The notes under the pieces: model-generated
Databases searched by the model: none
What the model was told of the DNA's origin: nothing
The model's input: only the letters and a program-made list of their open reading frames with translations
NCBI RefSeq assembly: GCF_014655955.1
Contig: NZ_BNBO01000005.1
Location: forward strand, 186,001 to 250,000
Length of the DNA stretch: 64,000 bases
Source of the DNA: Kitasatospora indigofera
GTDB lineage: Bacteria; Actinomycetota; Actinomycetes; Streptomycetales; Streptomycetaceae
Reading direction: 5' to 3'
Shown: piece by piece, positions 25,623 to 36,838 of the stretch
Position numbering within the stretch: the stretch's first letter is position 1
Layout: each line of letters begins with the position of its first letter
Translations under genes and position numbers: made by a program

Positions 25623-26150
25623 CTAGGCCTCGCCCCGGGCCTCCGGGATCTCCGGGACGGGGCCGCAGTGGCGGCGGCGCAGTTCGGCCACCACCTCGCC
25701 GGCCTCCCCCTCCGGGAGCAGCGGGAGCATCATCGCCACCGCCTGCAGCAGCCCGCCGAGCAGGAAGGTGGTGTCGGCGGTGGCGGCCACCAGCGCGCGC
25801 ACCACGCCCACCTCGCCGGCCCCGACCGCCTCCAGCAGCCGGGCCGCGTCCGCGGTCTCCTCGTCGATCGCGACCCGGGAGGTGTCGGCCGGCGCCCGGC
25901 GGGCCAGCCCGCGCAGCACCCGGTCGCCGACCTCCGGCGCGTAGGCCTTGCGCACCGCCTCGGCCGCGATCCAGACCAGCAGCGTGGTCACCTCGCGTTC
26001 GGCGTGCTCCGCGAAGAGCCGGTCCAGGGCGTGGTCGTACGCCAGCTGGTTGCCGTGCCGGAAGGCGAGAAGCAGGGTGGCCGCGCGGGCCTTGGCCTCC
26101 TCCACCGCTTCCGCAGGCAGTTCGTCGGCCAACTCCTCGGTCACCACCAC
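25623..26150 (-). CDS. Unknown all-helical protein
   Basis: A 175-residue protein I do not recognise. It is predicted helical and acidic, without signal or membrane segments. Features are EELADELPAEAVEEAKARAA, a middle part EREVTTLLVWIAAEAVRKAYAPE, and a C-terminal RRRHCGPVPEIPEARGEA. Three GTG codons in a row begin the gene; the first, at 26150, has GGAGGG 6 nt upstream. Codon bias is normal for the window. It stands alone, convergent with the chitinase gene and 576 bp from valS. Confidence 0.65.
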   Translation of the reverse strand: MVVTEELADELPAEAVEEAKARAATLLLAFRHGNQLAYDHALDRLFAEHAEREVTTLLVWIAAEAVRKAYAPEVGDRVLRGLARRAPADTSRVAIDEETADAARLLEAVGAGEVGVVRALVAATADTTFLLGGLLQAVAMMLPLLPEGEAGEVVAELRRRHCGPVPEIPEARGEA

Positions 26151-26726
26151 GCCATGCCCTCCCGTCAGCCAGCCGGCTCCGCAGAAACTCCTGCCCACCG
26201 TACACAGCCGACCTGCGAACTTCGCCGAACCCGCCCGTACAAGACCGGAAGGAAATCGACCGGGTTTTGACCAGAGTGCGGCACGGATTTCCCCACCTTC
26301 CCCCAGGAGCAGGCCGATCACCCGCGAATGGCCGCAGGAATCAGTCGTACGGGAAGCAGAATTCACCCGGGACGGGCCGGCCCGCCCGGCAGGGCCCGGC
26401 CTCCCGAGGCCGCCGTCGGGCGGATGCGGCCGAATGCCGCCGCTCGCGATTGCCGCTGCTCCCGGAATACCGCCGAACGGGTTTCCGGTGGCAGCCGTGA
26501 TGAATATTCGCCGGAACAGCGCAAGGCCCGGGGGTGAACCGGGCCGTCCGGGTGAATTCCGTCCGGACTTCCGGGGGCGACGGCGCTGCGGCCGGCGGCC
26601 GGCTCGCCGCGGAATCCGCGGGAATGCGCCGGGAACGCCCGAGGGCCGCACCCCGGGTGACGGGGTGCGGCCCTCGGGGACCGTCCGGTGGCCCGGGCCC
26701 GCCGTGGCGGGCCCGGGCGCCGTGGA
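26151..26726. other. Gene-free interval between unknown gene and valS
   Basis: No ORF with proper codon bias on either strand. Base composition is less GC-rich than its surroundings in places. It contains the valS terminator at its right end. I see no RNA gene or clear promoter in the rest. Confidence 0.5.
26638..26678 (-). terminator. Terminator after valS
   Basis: Perfect 18-bp arms (CCCGAGGGCCGCACCCCG and complement) with a 5-nt loop, 48 nt beyond the valS stop codon. Confidence 0.85.
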
Positions 26727-29387
26727 TCAGGCCTGCGGCAGCGCCGCGAGCTGGGCGGTGATCCGGGTGATGTCGGCCTCGGCGGCCTCCTGGCGGGCCC
26801 GGATCTTGGCCACCACGTCGTCCGGCGCCTTCGCGAGGAAGCCCTCGTTGCCGAGCTTGGCGGTGGTCTGCGCCTTGTCCTTCTCGGCCGCCGCGAGGTC
26901 CTTGGCGAGGCGCTTGCGCTCCGCCGCGACGTCGATGGTGCCGGAGAGGTCCAGGGCCACCGTGGCACCCGCGACCGGCAGCGAGGCGGTGGCCGCGAAG
27001 CCCTCCTCGGGGGCGGTCAGCCTCAGCAGCGAGCGGATCGCGTCCTCGTGCGGGGGCAGCACCGTCCCGGCCAGGTCGAGCGTGGCCGGCACCTTCTGCG
27101 CGGGCTGCAGGCCCTGGTCCGAACGGAACCGGCGGACCTCGGTGACCACCTGCTGCAGCGTGGCGACCTCGGCCTCGGCCGCGGCGTCCCGGCGGGACGG
27201 GTCGGCGGTCGGCCACTCGGTGACGACCAGCGACTCGGCACCGGTGAGGGTGGTCCAGAGGGCCTCGGTGACGAACGGGACGACCGGGTGCAGCAGGCGC
27301 AGCGTCACGTCCAGGACCTCGCCGAGCACCCGGCGCGCGGCGTCGGCCTGCGGGCCGCCCTTGGCCAGGGTGGTCTTGGAGAGCTCGACGTACCAGTCGA
27401 AGACCTCGTCCCAGGCGAAGTGGAACAGGGTGTCGGCGACCTTGGCGAACTGGTAGTCGTCGTAGAGCCCGTCGACCTCGGCCACGGTGGCGTTGAGGCG
27501 GGACAGGATCCAGCGGTCGACGGCCGTCAGCTCCTCGGGGGCCGGCAGCGGGCCCTCGACGGTGGCGCCGTTCATCAGCGCGAAGCGGGTGGCGTTCCAG
27601 ATCTTGTTGCAGAAGTTGCGCGAGCCCTTGACCCAGTCCTCGCCGATCGGCACGTCGGCGCCGGGGTTGGCGCCGCGGGCCAGGGTGAAGCGGACGGCGT
27701 CGGCGCCGTACTCGTTCATCCAGTCCAGCGGGTCCACGGCGGTGCCGGAGGACTTGGACATCTTCTTGCCGAACTGGTCGCGGACCAGGCCGGTCAGCGC
27801 GATGGTGTGGAACGGCGCCTGACCGTCCATCGCGTACAGGCCGAACATCATCATCCGGGCGACCCAGAAGAAGATGATGTCGTGGCCGGTGAGCAGGACG
27901 TCGGTGGCGTAGAACTTCTCCAGGTCCGGGGTCCGCTCGGGCCAGCCCAGGGTGGAGAACGGCCACAGCGCGCTGGAGAACCAGGTGTCCAGGACGTCCG
28001 GGTCCTGGTGCCAGCCCTCGCCGGCCGGCGGCTCCTCGTCGGGACCGACGCAGACGACCTGGCCCTCGGGGCCGTACCAGACCGGGATCCGGTGGCCCCA
28101 CCAGAGCTGGCGCGAGATGCACCAGTCGTGCATGTTGTCGACCCAGCTGAAGTAGCGGCCCTCCAGCTCCTTCGGGTGGATGGCGACCCGGCCGTCCCGG
28201 ACGGCGTCGCCGGCGGCGGCGGCCAGCGGCTCGACCTTGACCCACCACTGCAGCGACAGGCGCGGCTCGACGATGGTGTGGCAGCGCGAGCAGTGGCCCA
28301 CGGCGTGCATGTAGGGGCGCTTCTCGGCGACGATGCGCCCCTGCTCGCGCAGGGCGCCGACGACGGCCGAGCGGGCCTCCAGCCGGTCCAGGCCGAGGAA
28401 GGGGCCGTGCACGGTGATCACGCCGTGCTCGTCCATCACGGTCAGGTTCGGCAGGTTGTGCCGCTGGCCGATGGCGAAGTCGTTCGGGTCGTGCGCCGGG
28501 GTCACCTTGACGGCGCCGGTGCCGAACTCCGGGTCGACGTGCTCGTCGGCGACGACCGGGATGCGGCGGTCCGTCAGCGGCAGCGCGATGGTGCGCCCGA
28601 CCAGGTGGGCGTAGCGCTCGTCCTCGGGGTGGACCGCGATGGCGGTGTCACCGAGCAGCGTCTCGGCCCGGGTGGTGGCGACGACGATGGAGTCCTCGCC
28701 CTCGCCGTAGCGGATGGAGACCAGCTCGCCGGCGCTGTCCTCGTGCTCGACCTCGATGTCCGAGAGCGCGGTGAGGCAGCGCGGGCACCAGTTGATGATG
28801 CGCTCGGCACGGTAGATCAGACCGTCGTCGAAGAGCTTCTTGAAGATGGTCTGGACGGCCTGCGAGAGGCCCTCGTCCATGGTGAAGCGCTCGCGCGACC
28901 AGTCGACGCCGTCGCCGAGGCGGCGCATCTGGCCGAGGATCTTGCCGCCGTACTGCTCCTTCCACTCCCAGACCTTCTCGACGAAGGCCTCGCGGCCCAG
29001 GTCGTGGCGGGAGAGGCCGGACTCGGCGAGCTGCTGCTCGACCTTGTTCTGGGTGGCGATGCCCGCGTGGTCCATGCCGGGCAGCCAGAGGGCCTCGAAG
29101 CCCTGCATGCGCTTGCGGCGGGTCAGGGCGTCCATCAGCGTGTGCTGGAAGGCGTGGCCCAGGTGCAGGGCACCGGTGACGTTCGGCGGCGGGATGACGA
29201 TGGTGTACGCGGGCTTGTCGCTCTTGGCGTCGGCGGTGAAGTAGCCGCGCTCCACCCAGCGCTCGTACAGCGCGCCCTCTACCTCCGCCGGGGCGTAGGT
29301 CGTGGGGATGCCGCCGCCGTTGGCGGTGGTCGCTGCTGCGTCGTCCCCGTGGGAGTTCTCGGGGCGCTGGTTCGTGGTGTCGGTCAC
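26727..29387 (-). CDS. valS: Valyl-tRNA synthetase
   Basis: An 886-residue class Ia synthetase charging tRNA-Val. HIGH appears as [10 protein letters not shown] and KMSKS as [13 protein letters not shown]. The editing domain includes [20 protein letters not shown] and [15 protein letters not shown]. The C-terminal coiled-coil arm ([20 protein letters not shown]) is typical of ValRS. I chose GTG 29387 ([16 protein letters not shown]); the frame extends further upstream, but that is not family-like. No T-box leader is visible. Confidence 0.96.
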   Translation of the reverse strand: MTDTTNQRPENSHGDDAAATTANGGGIPTTYAPAEVEGALYERWVERGYFTADAKSDKPAYTIVIPPPNVTGALHLGHAFQHTLMDALTRRKRMQGFEALWLPGMDHAGIATQNKVEQQLAESGLSRHDLGREAFVEKVWEWKEQYGGKILGQMRRLGDGVDWSRERFTMDEGLSQAVQTIFKKLFDDGLIYRAERIINWCPRCLTALSDIEVEHEDSAGELVSIRYGEGEDSIVVATTRAETLLGDTAIAVHPEDERYAHLVGRTIALPLTDRRIPVVADEHVDPEFGTGAVKVTPAHDPNDFAIGQRHNLPNLTVMDEHGVITVHGPFLGLDRLEARSAVVGALREQGRIVAEKRPYMHAVGHCSRCHTIVEPRLSLQWWVKVEPLAAAAGDAVRDGRVAIHPKELEGRYFSWVDNMHDWCISRQLWWGHRIPVWYGPEGQVVCVGPDEEPPAGEGWHQDPDVLDTWFSSALWPFSTLGWPERTPDLEKFYATDVLLTGHDIIFFWVARMMMFGLYAMDGQAPFHTIALTGLVRDQFGKKMSKSSGTAVDPLDWMNEYGADAVRFTLARGANPGADVPIGEDWVKGSRNFCNKIWNATRFALMNGATVEGPLPAPEELTAVDRWILSRLNATVAEVDGLYDDYQFAKVADTLFHFAWDEVFDWYVELSKTTLAKGGPQADAARRVLGEVLDVTLRLLHPVVPFVTEALWTTLTGAESLVVTEWPTADPSRRDAAAEAEVATLQQVVTEVRRFRSDQGLQPAQKVPATLDLAGTVLPPHEDAIRSLLRLTAPEEGFAATASLPVAGATVALDLSGTIDVAAERKRLAKDLAAAEKDKAQTTAKLGNEGFLAKAPDDVVAKIRARQEAAEADITRITAQLAALPQA

Positions 29388-29598
29388 GACGCACAGTTTA
29401 CGTAACAGCGGACGCGGGTTACGAACCGCTTTCCCGTCCGGCCGCGCGGGCGGGCCGGCCGGGCCGGTATTCCGAGCACGGCGCGAGCGTCCTGCGATAG
29501 CGTGCGCCGCACTCGCACGAGCTTTCGTCCGGGTGCAGTCCCTGCCCGGCCGGACCACCACCGATCGCCGTGCGAGCGCTCAGCAGAGAGGGCCCCCC

Positions 29599-30360
29599 TT
29601 GTCCGACCAGAACCCGTTCGGCGCGCCGCCCGCCCAGCCGTACGGCCCGCCCCCGGCCCAGCCCTACGGCGCCGCCCCGCAGCAGTACGGCGCGGTACCG
29701 CCGCAGGGCGGGCCGGTCCCGCCGGGCTACGCCTACGGCCACCCGCAGCCCGTGCCGCCGGCGAAGTCCCGCCGGACGCTGTGGATCGTGCTCGGCTGCG
29801 TGGCCGGCGCGCTGCTGCTCGGCGGCGGCACGCTCGGCTGGTTCCTCTGGGACCTCGCGTCGAGGACCGGCACCCACAAGGTGGTGCTGCCGCAGACCTT
29901 CCAGGGGGTCGAGCGGGACGACGACAACCCGACCGCCCGGACCCTGCAGAGCGGCCTGGCCGACGTGTACTCCAGCGGCAGCAACGCCTGGAAGCCCACC
30001 GCCGTGGCCGGCGTGTACCCCGACCAGGAGCACGGCACCGGGGTGATCGTGGCCGGCGGGTACGGCAAGGTCGTGATGCCGGAGTCGGAACTGCGGAAGT
30101 TCCTGGAGGGCTTCGAGTCCAGCGGCAAGGCCCAGGGGACCACCTTCGGCCCGCGCCGGACCTTCGACCCCGGTCCGCTCGGCGGCTACCTGACCTGCGA
30201 GACCATGAAGGCCCCCGAGGAGACGGACAGCGTCTGCGTCTGGGCCGACAACAGCTCCGTGGTGATGGTGCTGAGCGGCGGGCCGGACGTCGAGCCCGAC
30301 CTGGACCGGGCCGCGGCCGCCACCCGTGAACTGCGCGCGGCCGCCGAGGTCGCCAAGTGA
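29599..30360 (+). CDS. Single-pass membrane protein with Pro/Tyr/Gln-rich N-terminus
   Basis: A 253-residue protein of unknown function. The first 55 residues are a disordered cytosolic tail with repeats (PPAQPYGPPPAQPYGAAPQQ). One transmembrane helix follows (TLWIVLGCVAGALLLGGGTL), then an extracytoplasmic domain of about 170 residues containing two cysteines (TCETMK, VCVWADNS) that may form a disulfide. This layout is common among streptomycete cell-envelope proteins. The start is TTG at 29599, 6 nt after GAGAGGG; no ATG or GTG fits as well. It is divergent from valS and convergent with clpX. Confidence 0.7.
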   Translation: MSDQNPFGAPPAQPYGPPPAQPYGAAPQQYGAVPPQGGPVPPGYAYGHPQPVPPAKSRRTLWIVLGCVAGALLLGGGTLGWFLWDLASRTGTHKVVLPQTFQGVERDDDNPTARTLQSGLADVYSSGSNAWKPTAVAGVYPDQEHGTGVIVAGGYGKVVMPESELRKFLEGFESSGKAQGTTFGPRRTFDPGPLGGYLTCETMKAPEETDSVCVWADNSSVVMVLSGGPDVEPDLDRAAAATRELRAAAEVAK

Positions 30361-30383
30361 CCGGCTGACGGCCCGCCGCACGT

Positions 30384-30424
30384 GAAGGGGCCCCGCGACA
30401 CCGGACGGTGTGCGGGGCCCCTTC
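30384..30424. terminator. Bidirectional terminator before clpX end
   Basis: Arms GAAGGGGCCCCGC and complement plus an inner ACACC/GGTGT stem with one bulge, between two convergent genes. Read in the minus direction it ends the Clp operon. Confidence 0.85.
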
Positions 30425-30434
30425 AGGTACCGGG

Positions 30435-31724
30435 TCAGGCGCTCTTGTCGCGCCGCTCCCGCTTGATCATGTCGCGCGGCACCAGGGTCGGGATGGCGTG
30501 CTTGGAGACGACGTCCCCGGTCACCACCACGCGGGCGACGTCCTGACGCGAGGGCACTTCGTACATCACGGACATCAGCACCTCCTCCATGATGGCGCGC
30601 AGGCCGCGTGCGCCCGTCCCGCGCAGGATCGCCTGGTCGGCGATCGCCTCCAGCGCGTCGCGGGAGAACTCCAGCTCGACGCCGTCCAGCTCGAAGAGCT
30701 TGCGGTACTGCTTGACCAGCGCGTTCTTCGGCTCGGTGAGGATCTGCAGCAGCGCCTCGCGGTCCAGGTTGTGCACGCTGGTGATCACGGGCAGACGGCC
30801 GATGAACTCGGGGATCATGCCGAACTTGACCAGGTCCTCCGGCATCACCTGACGGAAGTGGTCGCTGGAGTCGCTCTCCCGCTTGGAGCGGATGTTGGCG
30901 CCGAAGCCGATGCCCTTGGCACCCGCCCGGCCCTCGATGATCCGCTCCAGGCCCGCGAAGGCACCGCCCACGATGAACAGCACGTTGGTGGTGTCGATCT
31001 GGATGAACTCCTGGTGCGGGTGCTTGCGCCCGCCCTGCGGCGGCACCGAGGCGGTGGTGCCCTCCAGGATCTTCAGCAGCGCCTGCTGGACGCCCTCGCC
31101 CGAGACGTCGCGGGTGATCGACGGGTTCTCGCTCTTGCGGGCGACCTTGTCGATCTCGTCGATGTAGATGATCCCGGTCTCGGCCTTCTTGACGTCGTAG
31201 TCGGCCGCCTGGATCAGCTTGAGCAGGATGTTCTCGACGTCCTCGCCGACGTACCCGGCCTCGGTCAGCGCCGTGGCGTCCGCGATCGCGAACGGCACGT
31301 TGAGCATCCGGGCCAGGGTCTGGGCGAGCAGCGTCTTGCCGGAGCCGGTGGGGCCCAGCAGCAGGATGTTGGACTTCGCGAGCTCGATCGCGTCCTCACG
31401 GCCGTTGCCGCCGCTGCGGCCGGCCTCGCCGGCCTGGACGCGCTTGTAGTGGTTGTACACGGCCACCGACAGCGACTTCTTCGCCGTGTCCTGGCCGACC
31501 ACGTACTGGTCGAGGAACTCGTAGATCTCGCGCGGCTTCGGAAGCTCCTCGAAACGCACCTCGGAGGTCTCGGCGAGCTCCTCCTCGATGATCTCGTTGC
31601 AGAGGTCGATGCACTCGTCGCAGATGTACACGCCAGGCCCGGCGATGAGCTTCTTCACCTGCTTCTGGGACTTGCCGCAGAACGAGCACTTGAGCAGGTC
31701 GCCACCGTCTCCGATGCGTGCCAC
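30435..31724 (-). CDS. clpX: ClpX AAA+ unfoldase subunit
   Basis: A 429-residue ATPase that unfolds substrates for ClpP. The N-terminal zinc domain has C13xxC16 and C35xxC38. Walker A is GPTGSGKT (124-131) and Walker [10 protein letters not shown]. The ClpP-docking IGF loop is in [10 protein letters not shown]. It has a GTG start. It lies 294 bp after clpP2, with no gene between, in the normal streptomycete clpP1-clpP2-clpX order. Confidence 0.97.
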   Translation of the reverse strand: MARIGDGGDLLKCSFCGKSQKQVKKLIAGPGVYICDECIDLCNEIIEEELAETSEVRFEELPKPREIYEFLDQYVVGQDTAKKSLSVAVYNHYKRVQAGEAGRSGGNGREDAIELAKSNILLLGPTGSGKTLLAQTLARMLNVPFAIADATALTEAGYVGEDVENILLKLIQAADYDVKKAETGIIYIDEIDKVARKSENPSITRDVSGEGVQQALLKILEGTTASVPPQGGRKHPHQEFIQIDTTNVLFIVGGAFAGLERIIEGRAGAKGIGFGANIRSKRESDSSDHFRQVMPEDLVKFGMIPEFIGRLPVITSVHNLDREALLQILTEPKNALVKQYRKLFELDGVELEFSRDALEAIADQAILRGTGARGLRAIMEEVLMSVMYEVPSRQDVARVVVTGDVVSKHAIPTLVPRDMIKRERRDKSA

Positions 31725-32018
31725 GAGGTGCTTCCCCTTCGCCAGGGGCCCCGCGGGGGTTCCGGGGCCTGGTGCTGTGGACCGTCAACGCCGATGGCGC
31801 TCGGTCTCGCTATCCGACGGTACTCTGCCGGGCCGCTGATTCCGCTGTCTTCGGCAGGTCTGCCCTACGCCCTGGGCGAATTGATACCGAACAGATGCCG
31901 TCCGGCAGGCGTGGGCCGTGCTGGGGGCGGCCGGGCGGGCAGTGCCGCGACCGCCGGAGCGGGACGCACGGTGCTCGTACGAACACGGATGTGCGCCCCG
32001 CCCGGACCGCCGGTGACC

Positions 32019-32711
32019 TCAGTCGGTCAGCGAGGTCTTGCGGGTGGAGATGATCTGGTCGATCAGCCCGTACTCCAGGGCCTCCTCGGCCGTCAGGATC
32101 TTGTCGCGCTCGATGTCGTCGCGCACCTGCTCCACCGGCTTCTTGGAGTGCTTGGAGAGCATCTCCTCCAGCTGCTCGCGCATCCGGAAGATCTCCTTGG
32201 CCTGGATCTCCAGGTCCGACACCTGGCCGCGGCCGGTCTCGGTGTACGGCTGGTGGATCAGGATCCGGGCGTTCGGCAGCGCCATCCGCTTGCCGGGGGT
32301 GCCGGCCGCCAGCAGCACGGCCGCGGCGGAGGCCGCCTGGCCCATGCAGACGGTGGTGATGTCCGGCTTGACGTACTGCATGGTGTCGTAGATCGCGGTC
32401 AGTGCCGTGAAGGAGCCACCGGGCGAGTTGATGTACATCTGGATCTCGCGGTCCGGGTCCATCGACTCCAGGCAGAGCAGCTGGGCCATGATGTCGTTCG
32501 CGGAGACGTCGTCCACCTGCGAGCCGAGGAAGATGATGCGCTCCTCGAACAGCTTGGCGTACGGGTCGTACTCGCGAACGCCCTGCGAGGTGCGCTCGAC
32601 GAAGCGCGGGACGATGTAACGGCCCTCTGCCCGCGGGGCAGTGGACTCGGAGCGGGCGCCGAAGTATTCGGCGCGCGGCGTGTTGGGGCCGAAGGGAGTG
32701 TTGCTGGCCAT
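32019..32711 (-). CDS. clpP2: ClpP2 protease subunit
   Basis: A 230-residue serine protease subunit. The nucleophile is in [11 protein letters not shown], the histidine in [10 protein letters not shown], and the catalytic Asp in the [18 protein letters not shown] region. It has a longer N-terminal extension (about 30 residues) than ClpP1, consistent with a processed propeptide. The ATG lies 59 bp after the clpP1 stop, so they are co-transcribed. The two subunits form the mixed ClpP tetradecamer of actinobacteria. Confidence 0.95.
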   Translation of the reverse strand: MASNTPFGPNTPRAEYFGARSESTAPRAEGRYIVPRFVERTSQGVREYDPYAKLFEERIIFLGSQVDDVSANDIMAQLLCLESMDPDREIQMYINSPGGSFTALTAIYDTMQYVKPDITTVCMGQAASAAAVLLAAGTPGKRMALPNARILIHQPYTETGRGQVSDLEIQAKEIFRMREQLEEMLSKHSKKPVEQVRDDIERDKILTAEEALEYGLIDQIISTRKTSLTD

Positions 32712-32770
32712 GGGAGTTCCGTCCTCCGAATGCGTGCGTGCCGTTGTGTGTGGGGTGCGGGAGGGGGCGC

Positions 32771-33409
32771 TCAGGCGCCGGTGCCGCCGCCGCCGGGGAC
32801 ATCCGCGGCACTGTGCATGATCGAGTCGATCAGGCCGTACTCCTTGGCCTGCTCCGGGGTGAACCAGCGGTCGCGGTCGGAGTCCGCGGTGACGCGCTCG
32901 AAGGTCTGGCCGCTGTGGTGCGCGATCAGCTCGGACATCCGCTTCTTGGTGCGGAGCAGCTGCTCGGCCTGGATCCGGATGTCGGTGGCGGAGCCGCCGA
33001 GGCCGGCCGAGGGCTGGTGCATCAGGATGTTGGCGTTCGGCAGCGAGAAGCGCTTGCCCTTGGCGCCGGCCGTCAGCAGGAACTGGCCCATCGAGGCGGC
33101 CATGCCCATCGCGATGGTGACCACGTCGTTCTTGATGTACTGCATGGTGTCGTAGATCGCCATGCCGGCCGTGATCGAGCCGCCCGGAGAGTTGATGTAG
33201 AGGTAGATGTCCTTCTCGGGGTCAGCCGCCAGAAGCAGCAGCTGCGCGGTGATCTTGTTCGCGATGTCGTCGTCGACCGCCTGGCCGAGGAAGATGATCC
33301 GCTCGTTGAGCAGCCGGTTGTAGACCTGGTCGCCCAGGCCGCCGAGCACGTCACCACCGGCGGCGTGCGGCGCCATCAGGCCAGGCATCTGCATCTGCGG
33401 GAACGTCAC
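32771..33409 (-). CDS. clpP1: ClpP1 protease subunit
   Basis: A 212-residue serine protease subunit. The active-site serine is in [11 protein letters not shown], the histidine in [11 protein letters not shown], and the Asp in [19 protein letters not shown] Gly-rich C-terminus ends PGGGGTGA. The listed start is GTG at 33409 with AGGTGG upstream; ATG codons 5 and 7 residues in are possible alternatives. A ClgR-type motif lies 140 bp upstream. Confidence 0.94.
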   Translation of the reverse strand: MTFPQMQMPGLMAPHAAGGDVLGGLGDQVYNRLLNERIIFLGQAVDDDIANKITAQLLLLAADPEKDIYLYINSPGGSITAGMAIYDTMQYIKNDVVTIAMGMAASMGQFLLTAGAKGKRFSLPNANILMHQPSAGLGGSATDIRIQAEQLLRTKKRMSELIAHHSGQTFERVTADSDRDRWFTPEQAKEYGLIDSIMHSAADVPGGGGTGA

Positions 33410-33548
33410 TTAGCCACCTGCTCAGTCGATTTGGACGGTCGCTCCACGGCCGTCACTTTGTCGCACAGCTTGAGATATCACTGCGTGAATGTCGCTGTCC
33501 AAGGACCCTAACGCGCAGGCCGGGCCGCAGAATCCCCCACGCAGAACT

Positions 33549-33562
33549 GTTCGCTGTGAGCG
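33549..33562 (-). promoter_or_regulatory. ClgR-type operator upstream of clpP1
   Basis: GTTCGCTGTGAGCG matches the motif GTTCGC-N5-GCG that I recall for ClgR, the activator of clp and lon genes in Streptomyces. It lies about 140 bp upstream of the clpP1 start and 63 bp from the tig terminator, the right place for the clpP1 promoter. Strand is given for the regulated gene. Confidence 0.6.
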
Positions 33563-33624
33563 CAGGGTCCGGCGGCCCCCGGAGGGCACCGGAGTGCCGT
33601 GCGCACACGCCCCGCACACAGACG

Positions 33625-33667
33625 GCAGTGGGCCCGGGCGCCGCTGCACGGCGTCCGGGCCCACTGC
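33625..33667 (-). terminator. Terminator after tig
   Basis: A long hairpin: 13-bp outer arms (GCAGTGGGCCCGG and complement) continuous with a 6-bp inner stem containing one G-U pair, and a 5-nt loop, 24 nt past the tig stop. Confidence 0.88.
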
Positions 33668-33691
33668 TCGGTCAGGCGTCTACCGGGGTGA

Positions 33692-35098
33692 TCAGGCCTC
33701 GGTCGACTTGTCCGCGGTCTCGTCCGCGGCGACGGCCTCGACGGTCTCGACGGTCTCGGCCGACTCGTCGGTCTCGTCGTCGTCGAAGTTGATCTCGTTG
33801 CCCTCGGTGTCGACCACCTTGGCGGCCTCGACGACCAGCGCCAGCGCCTTGCCGCGGGCGACCTCGCCGACCAGCAGCGGCACCTGGCCACCCTGGACGA
33901 CCTGCTGCGCGAACTGGTCCGGGGTCAGGCCCGAGCCGGCGGCACGGCGGATGAGGTGCTCGGTGAGCTCCTCCTGGTTGACACCCAGCTCCTCGTTGCC
34001 CACGATCTGGTCGAGGACGAACTGGGTCTTGATGCCCTTCTTGGCCTGCTCCTCGGTCTCCGCCAGGAAGTCCTCCAGGGACTTGTCCTGGGTGGCCAGG
34101 TAGGCCTCCAGGGTCAGGCCCATCGGCTCCAGCTGGTGGTGCTCAAGGTTGTGGCGACGGGTCTCGATCTCGTCCTTGAGGAGCTTCTCCGGGTAGTCCA
34201 TCTCGACCTTGGAGAGCAGCTCGTCCAGGACCTTCTCCTGGGCCTGGGTGGCCTGGTCGAACTCCTTCATGCGCTCAAGGCGCTTGCGGGAGTCGGCACG
34301 CAGCTCGTCCAGGGTGTCGAACTCGCTCGCCAGCTGGGCGAACTCGTCGTCCAGCTCGGGGAGCTCCTTCTCCTGGACCGCGGTGACGGTGACGGTGACC
34401 TCGGAGGTCTTGCCCGCCTGGGTGCCGCCCTTGAGCTCGGTGCTGAAGGTCGCGGTGCCACCGGCCGCCAGGCCGACGACGGCGTCGTCGATGCCGTCGA
34501 TGAGCCGGCCGGAGCCGATCTCGTAGCTGACGCCGGAGGCGAGGCCGTCGTCCGGCACCTCACCGTCGACCTTGGCCTCCAGGTCGACGACGACGATGTC
34601 GCCGGCGGCCGCCTCGCGCTCGACGTCCTTGACCGAGGAGAAGCGCTCGCGCAGCTGCTCCAGGGACTTGTCGACGTCCTCGTCGGAGACGACGATCGGG
34701 TCGACGGTCACCGAGATCTCGGTGAAGTCGGGGAGGGTGACCTCGGGGCGGATGTCGACCTCGGCGGTGAACTTGAGGTCACCACCGTCGGCGATCTTCT
34801 CGACACCCTCGATGTCGGTGATGTCGGGCTGGCCGAGGACCTCGATCTTGCCCTCGTCGACGGCCTGCGTGTAGAAGCGCGGCAGGGCGTCGTTGACGGC
34901 CTCTTCCAGCACGGCCGCACGGCCGAAGCGCTGGTCGATGACACGGTTCGGGATCTTGCCCTTGCGGAAGCCCGGGACCGAGACCTGCTGGTTGATCTTC
35001 TTGTACGCCGCGTCGAGGCTGGGCTTGAGCTCCTCGAAGGGCACCTCGACGGTGAGTCGAACCCGGGTCGGGTTCAGAGTCTCGACGGCGCTCTTCAC
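33692..35098 (-). CDS. tig: Trigger factor (ribosome-associated chaperone)
   Basis: A 468-residue chaperone and prolyl isomerase. The ribosome-docking signature is in [19 protein letters not shown] (about residues 42-60). The FKBP-type domain begins near [15 protein letters not shown]. The C-terminal helical arms follow, ending in an acidic tail ([20 protein letters not shown]). GTG 35098 has GGAG 9 nt upstream. The tig-clpP1-clpP2-clpX order is the standard actinobacterial one, linking folding and proteolysis. Confidence 0.96.
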   Translation of the reverse strand: MKSAVETLNPTRVRLTVEVPFEELKPSLDAAYKKINQQVSVPGFRKGKIPNRVIDQRFGRAAVLEEAVNDALPRFYTQAVDEGKIEVLGQPDITDIEGVEKIADGGDLKFTAEVDIRPEVTLPDFTEISVTVDPIVVSDEDVDKSLEQLRERFSSVKDVEREAAAGDIVVVDLEAKVDGEVPDDGLASGVSYEIGSGRLIDGIDDAVVGLAAGGTATFSTELKGGTQAGKTSEVTVTVTAVQEKELPELDDEFAQLASEFDTLDELRADSRKRLERMKEFDQATQAQEKVLDELLSKVEMDYPEKLLKDEIETRRHNLEHHQLEPMGLTLEAYLATQDKSLEDFLAETEEQAKKGIKTQFVLDQIVGNEELGVNQEELTEHLIRRAAGSGLTPDQFAQQVVQGGQVPLLVGEVARGKALALVVEAAKVVDTEGNEINFDDDETDESAETVETVEAVAADETADKSTEA

Positions 35099-35347
35099 GG
35101 TTGGGTCTCCTATTGGGCTTGCGGTCAGGGTTGTCTCCGCCGTTCCCGGCGGCCGGCATGGGCCGGTCAGGTCGGGCGAGACGGGCGATGGGCGGTTGGG
35201 GCTGCATCTCCCGTGGGGGTGGACGCTGAGAGTGACTCCTCGCCCTCGGGTGGCTGACCTGGGTATACACCACAGGCACTACCACCAGCGGCCCATCCTA
35301 CCGGTACCACGAAAGGCGGACGCCAGGACGCCGCCGCCAAAGCGCTC

Positions 35348-36838
35348 TCAGACCCCCCGCGGGGCGTCCTGGAGGGCCTCCCCGGCGGGCTCCGCGGCAG
35401 GCCCGGGAACCCTGCGCATCGTCGCCGCCGCATCGGAATCCCGCACGGACAACGCGATGACGGCCGCCACCAGGGCCAGCCCGGAGGCCACCAGGAAAGC
35501 CGCCCGGTACGCGGCCAGGTTCGCCACGGGCGTACCCGCGGCGTCCACGGTGACCGTCCCGGCCGCGGTCAGGACGGTGCCGAGGACCGCCACCCCGAGC
35601 GCCGAGCCCAGCTGCCGCTGGGCGTTGTACAGGGTGGAGGCCGCCCCGGTCGCGCGGGCCGGGACGGTGGCGAAGGCGGCGGTCTGCGACGGCATGAAGA
35701 CGTGCGACATCGCGAACCCGGTGACGAACATCAGCCCGCGCACCGCCCACAGGTTGCTGTCCGGCGTGATCGCCGTCATCGCCGCCAGGCAGAGCGCCAC
35801 CACGGTGGCGCCGGCGACGAGGATCCGGCGCGGGCCGATCCTCGGGTACAGCCGGCCGGCCGCCTGTGAGGCGATCATCACGCCGATCGCCTCGGGGAAC
35901 ACCATCAGGCCGCTGTGCAGGGCGTCCATCCCCAGCGCGTCCTGCATCAGCAGCGGGAAGAGGTAGAGCATCCCGAGGAAGGCCGCCCCGGAGAAGAGGG
36001 AGAGCAGGTTCATCGTCCGGAAGATCCGGTCGCGCAGCAGTCGCAGGTCCAGCATCGGCTCCGGCCGGCGCAGCTCGACCAGCACCAGTGCGGCCAGGGC
36101 CAGGGCCCCGGTCACGCCGGACACCAGGATCCGGGCGCTCGCCCAGCCCTGGCCGGCGCCCTCCGCGAGGGCGTACATCAGCAGGCCGAAGCCGGCCCCG
36201 GAGAGCAGGAACCCGGCCGCGTCGAAGCGCCCGGCCCGCTCGACGCGGTAGTCGGGCAGGAAGAGGAGACCGAAGACCAGGGCCGCGACGCCGACCGGGA
36301 TGTTCACGATGAACACCCAGTGCCAGGACCAGCCGTCCACCAGCCAGCCGCCCAGCACCGGCCCGAGCGCGGGCGCGACGGCGGTCGGCAGCATCAGCAC
36401 CCGGGTGGCCCGCATCCGCTCCTCCTGCGGGAAGGCCCGGAAGAGCATGGTCATCCCGACCGGGGTGAGCATGCCGCCGGCCGCGCCCTGGAAGATCCGG
36501 TAGAGGGTGAGCTGCGCCATCGAGTCGGCGGCGCCGCAGAGCAGCGAGGCGACCGTGAACAGGGTGAGCGAGACCAGGAAGACCCGGCGGGTGCCGTAGC
36601 GGTCGGCCAGCCAGCCGGACAGCGGCACGAAGACCGCGAGGCTGACCAGGTACCCGACGTTGACGATGCCGACGCCCGCCGGGTCCACGCCGAACTGCCG
36701 CCCGATCGAGGGCAGCGCCACGTTGACGATGGTGGTGTCCATGATCGACATGAACAGCGAGGCCACGAAGACGACGCCGACGGCGGTCTTCGGGCTGATC
36801 CCCCGGCGCGGTGGGGCGGTGGGGTCGGGGGCGGGCAT
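35348..36838 (-). CDS. MFS drug-efflux transporter (DHA2, 14-helix)
   Basis: A 496-residue transporter. Motifs are FMSIMDTTIVNVALPSIGR (helix 1), GWLADRYGTRRVFL (loop 2-3 motif A) and APALGPVLGGWLVD (motif C of drug/proton antiporters). Fourteen hydrophobic segments are evident. I chose ATG 36838 with GGAG 6 nt upstream. Substrate unknown; multidrug or antibiotic export is the family's usual role. No dedicated TetR/MarR regulator is adjacent. The short AT-rich stretch upstream (GGTGAACAATCAAC near 36855) probably holds the promoter. Confidence 0.88.
   Translation of the reverse strand: MPAPDPTAPPRRGISPKTAVGVVFVASLFMSIMDTTIVNVALPSIGRQFGVDPAGVGIVNVGYLVSLAVFVPLSGWLADRYGTRRVFLVSLTLFTVASLLCGAADSMAQLTLYRIFQGAAGGMLTPVGMTMLFRAFPQEERMRATRVLMLPTAVAPALGPVLGGWLVDGWSWHWVFIVNIPVGVAALVFGLLFLPDYRVERAGRFDAAGFLLSGAGFGLLMYALAEGAGQGWASARILVSGVTGALALAALVLVELRRPEPMLDLRLLRDRIFRTMNLLSLFSGAAFLGMLYLFPLLMQDALGMDALHSGLMVFPEAIGVMIASQAAGRLYPRIGPRRILVAGATVVALCLAAMTAITPDSNLWAVRGLMFVTGFAMSHVFMPSQTAAFATVPARATGAASTLYNAQRQLGSALGVAVLGTVLTAAGTVTVDAAGTPVANLAAYRAAFLVASGLALVAAVIALSVRDSDAAATMRRVPGPAAEPAGEALQDAPRGV

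Noticed and set aside
26151..26726. Small genes in the valS-side gap
   Set aside because: ORFs on both strands lack the GC-rich third-position pattern and ribosome-binding sites.
29305..29600. T-box or other riboswitch before valS
   Set aside because: No stem-loop with specifier and antiterminator features could be seen; actinobacterial valS usually lacks one.
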